From contig NZ_JALOAA010000043.1 of NCBI RefSeq assembly GCF_023229025.1, positions 1-14,502 of the forward strand: a stretch of DNA of 14,502 nt, given 5' to 3'. This document shows, piece after piece, positions 13,893-14,502 of the stretch (position 1 is its first letter; each line of letters begins with the position of its first letter). The position numbers and the translations under genes were made by a program. The notes below the pieces were generated by a model. The model made no database searches, was not told where the DNA came from, and saw only the letters and a program-made list of their open reading frames with translations. Source of the stretch: Sulfurimonas sp. Lineage in GTDB: Bacteria > Campylobacterota > Campylobacteria > Campylobacterales > Sulfurimonadaceae.

Positions 13893-14502
13893 ATGATAAA
13901 ATATAAAAATATACTCAAAAACAGAGCAGATGCGGCAAAAAGACTTCAAGAAGTTGTGCCTATGCAAAAGCTTAAAGATGAGAACTGGAAGATAGTAGCG
14001 GTATCTAGAGGTGGCTTGGAGCTAGCCCACGAACTTAGAGGCAAGTATAAAAATAGTATTGATTTTCTTTTTTCAGAAGCAATATTGGCGCCAAATAACA
14101 GTGAGTGTGAGATAGCTAGAGTCTGCGAAGGAGAGGAGATAGTTATAAACGAGAATCTTGTAGATGCTTTTGAAATAAAATATGACTATATTTATGGTGA
14201 AGCGCGTAGAAAAAACGAAGAGAAGATTCTTAGTTATATATATCAATATAGAAAGGGAAGACCCTTTGCATCAATGAATAGTCAAGTTGTTTTATTGGTT
14301 GATGAGGGAAGCGAGACGGGACTAAAGTTTGTAACTGCACTTAAGATGATTTTGGCCATGAGACCAAAGGCGGTATATATCGCAGTTCCTGTTATACCGA
14401 GTGATGTTTTAGAGTCCTTAGAGCCATTTACGGATAATATATTTTTTCTCTACAATATAGATGATTATGTTGAAACATCTCTCTATTATGAAGAGTTGCA
14501 AA
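13893..14502 (+). CDS. Phosphoribosyltransferase-like protein (C-terminus beyond window)
   Basis: An open frame starts with ATG at 13893 and stays open to the window end (203 residues and one base), so the stop is not seen. It resembles predicted phosphoribosyltransferases of the COG1926 type. The N-terminus has NRADAAKRL (10-18), then IVAVSRGGLELAHEL (34-48). The PRPP-loop region is VVLLVDEGSETGLKFVTAL (132-150), followed by PKAVYIAVPVIPSDVLE (158-174) and the family-typical ending YVETSLYYEELQ (192-203). It must be nearly complete at the window edge. The canonical DDGxATG loop reads DEGSETG, keeping two acidic residues but replacing the Ala with Glu. The true substrate is unknown; members have been loosely linked to nucleobase salvage. 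The spacing of 3 bases after lptD implies cotranscription, with no functional link evident. Confidence 0.8.
   Translation, partial: MIKYKNILKNRADAAKRLQEVVPMQKLKDENWKIVAVSRGGLELAHELRGKYKNSIDFLFSEAILAPNNSECEIARVCEGEEIVINENLVDAFEIKYDYIYGEARRKNEEKILSYIYQYRKGRPFASMNSQVVLLVDEGSETGLKFVTALKMILAMRPKAVYIAVPVIPSDVLESLEPFTDNIFFLYNIDDYVETSLYYEELQ

Noticed and set aside
1..14502. Mobile element, CRISPR array or phage remnant
   Set aside because: No transposase or integrase frame, no direct-repeat array with spacers, and no stretch of deviating composition was seen; the whole window reads as core chromosome.

Overview
The window is a low-GC, tightly packed chromosomal segment that looks like core genome of a Campylobacterota (epsilonproteobacterial) species, probably a Sulfurimonas-like marine sulfur oxidiser. 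The inference rests on AT-rich codon use, TATAAT-type promoters with little -35, an Aer/CetB-type PAS protein, an LptD with few cysteines, and the combination uvrC/nadB/nhaD/guaA/hemD/purD/lptD. I saw no insertion sequence, prophage, CRISPR array, tRNA or rRNA. The species call is an inference from gene content.

Layout. (1) 1-2063, minus strand: a three-gene signalling operon made of a soluble Aer/CetB-like PAS protein, a PAS-like protein with one intact and one degenerate HPt domain, and the N-terminus of a membrane sensor cut by the window edge. (2) 2136-4386, minus strand: uvrC preceded by, and overlapping, a small DciA/DUF721-like gene. (3) 4351-7353, plus strand: an LptM-like small lipoprotein, nadB (L-aspartate oxidase, NAD synthesis) and nhaD (Na+/H+ antiporter), joined by 4- and 8-base overlaps. 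The starts of groups 2 and 3 overlap head to head, so each promoter lies in the other's coding region. (4) 7447-9660, plus strand: guaA (GMP synthase) and hemD (uroporphyrinogen-III synthase), preceded by an imperfect inverted repeat. (5) 9661-9979: not empty. It holds a strong promoter, an RNA gene that folds like 6S RNA, and a long terminator hairpin directly before purD. (6) 9980-14502, plus strand: purD, an RDD-family membrane protein, lptD (outer-membrane LPS translocon) and a partial phosphoribosyltransferase-like gene.

How the parts work together. guaA and purD (purine synthesis) bracket the 6S-like RNA, and purD has almost no room for its own promoter. Its transcription may therefore depend on read-through from the 6S promoter past the hairpin. 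The minus-strand signalling operon probably senses redox or energy state through a flavin PAS domain and passes the signal through phosphotransfer or scaffold domains. The small lipoprotein and LptD may both belong to LPS export, although they are in separate operons. The most rewarding items are the 6S RNA and its link to purD, the pseudo-HPt domain, the near-leaderless start of the DciA-like gene, and the reduced cysteine set of LptD. Nothing here clearly amounts to a wholly new system.
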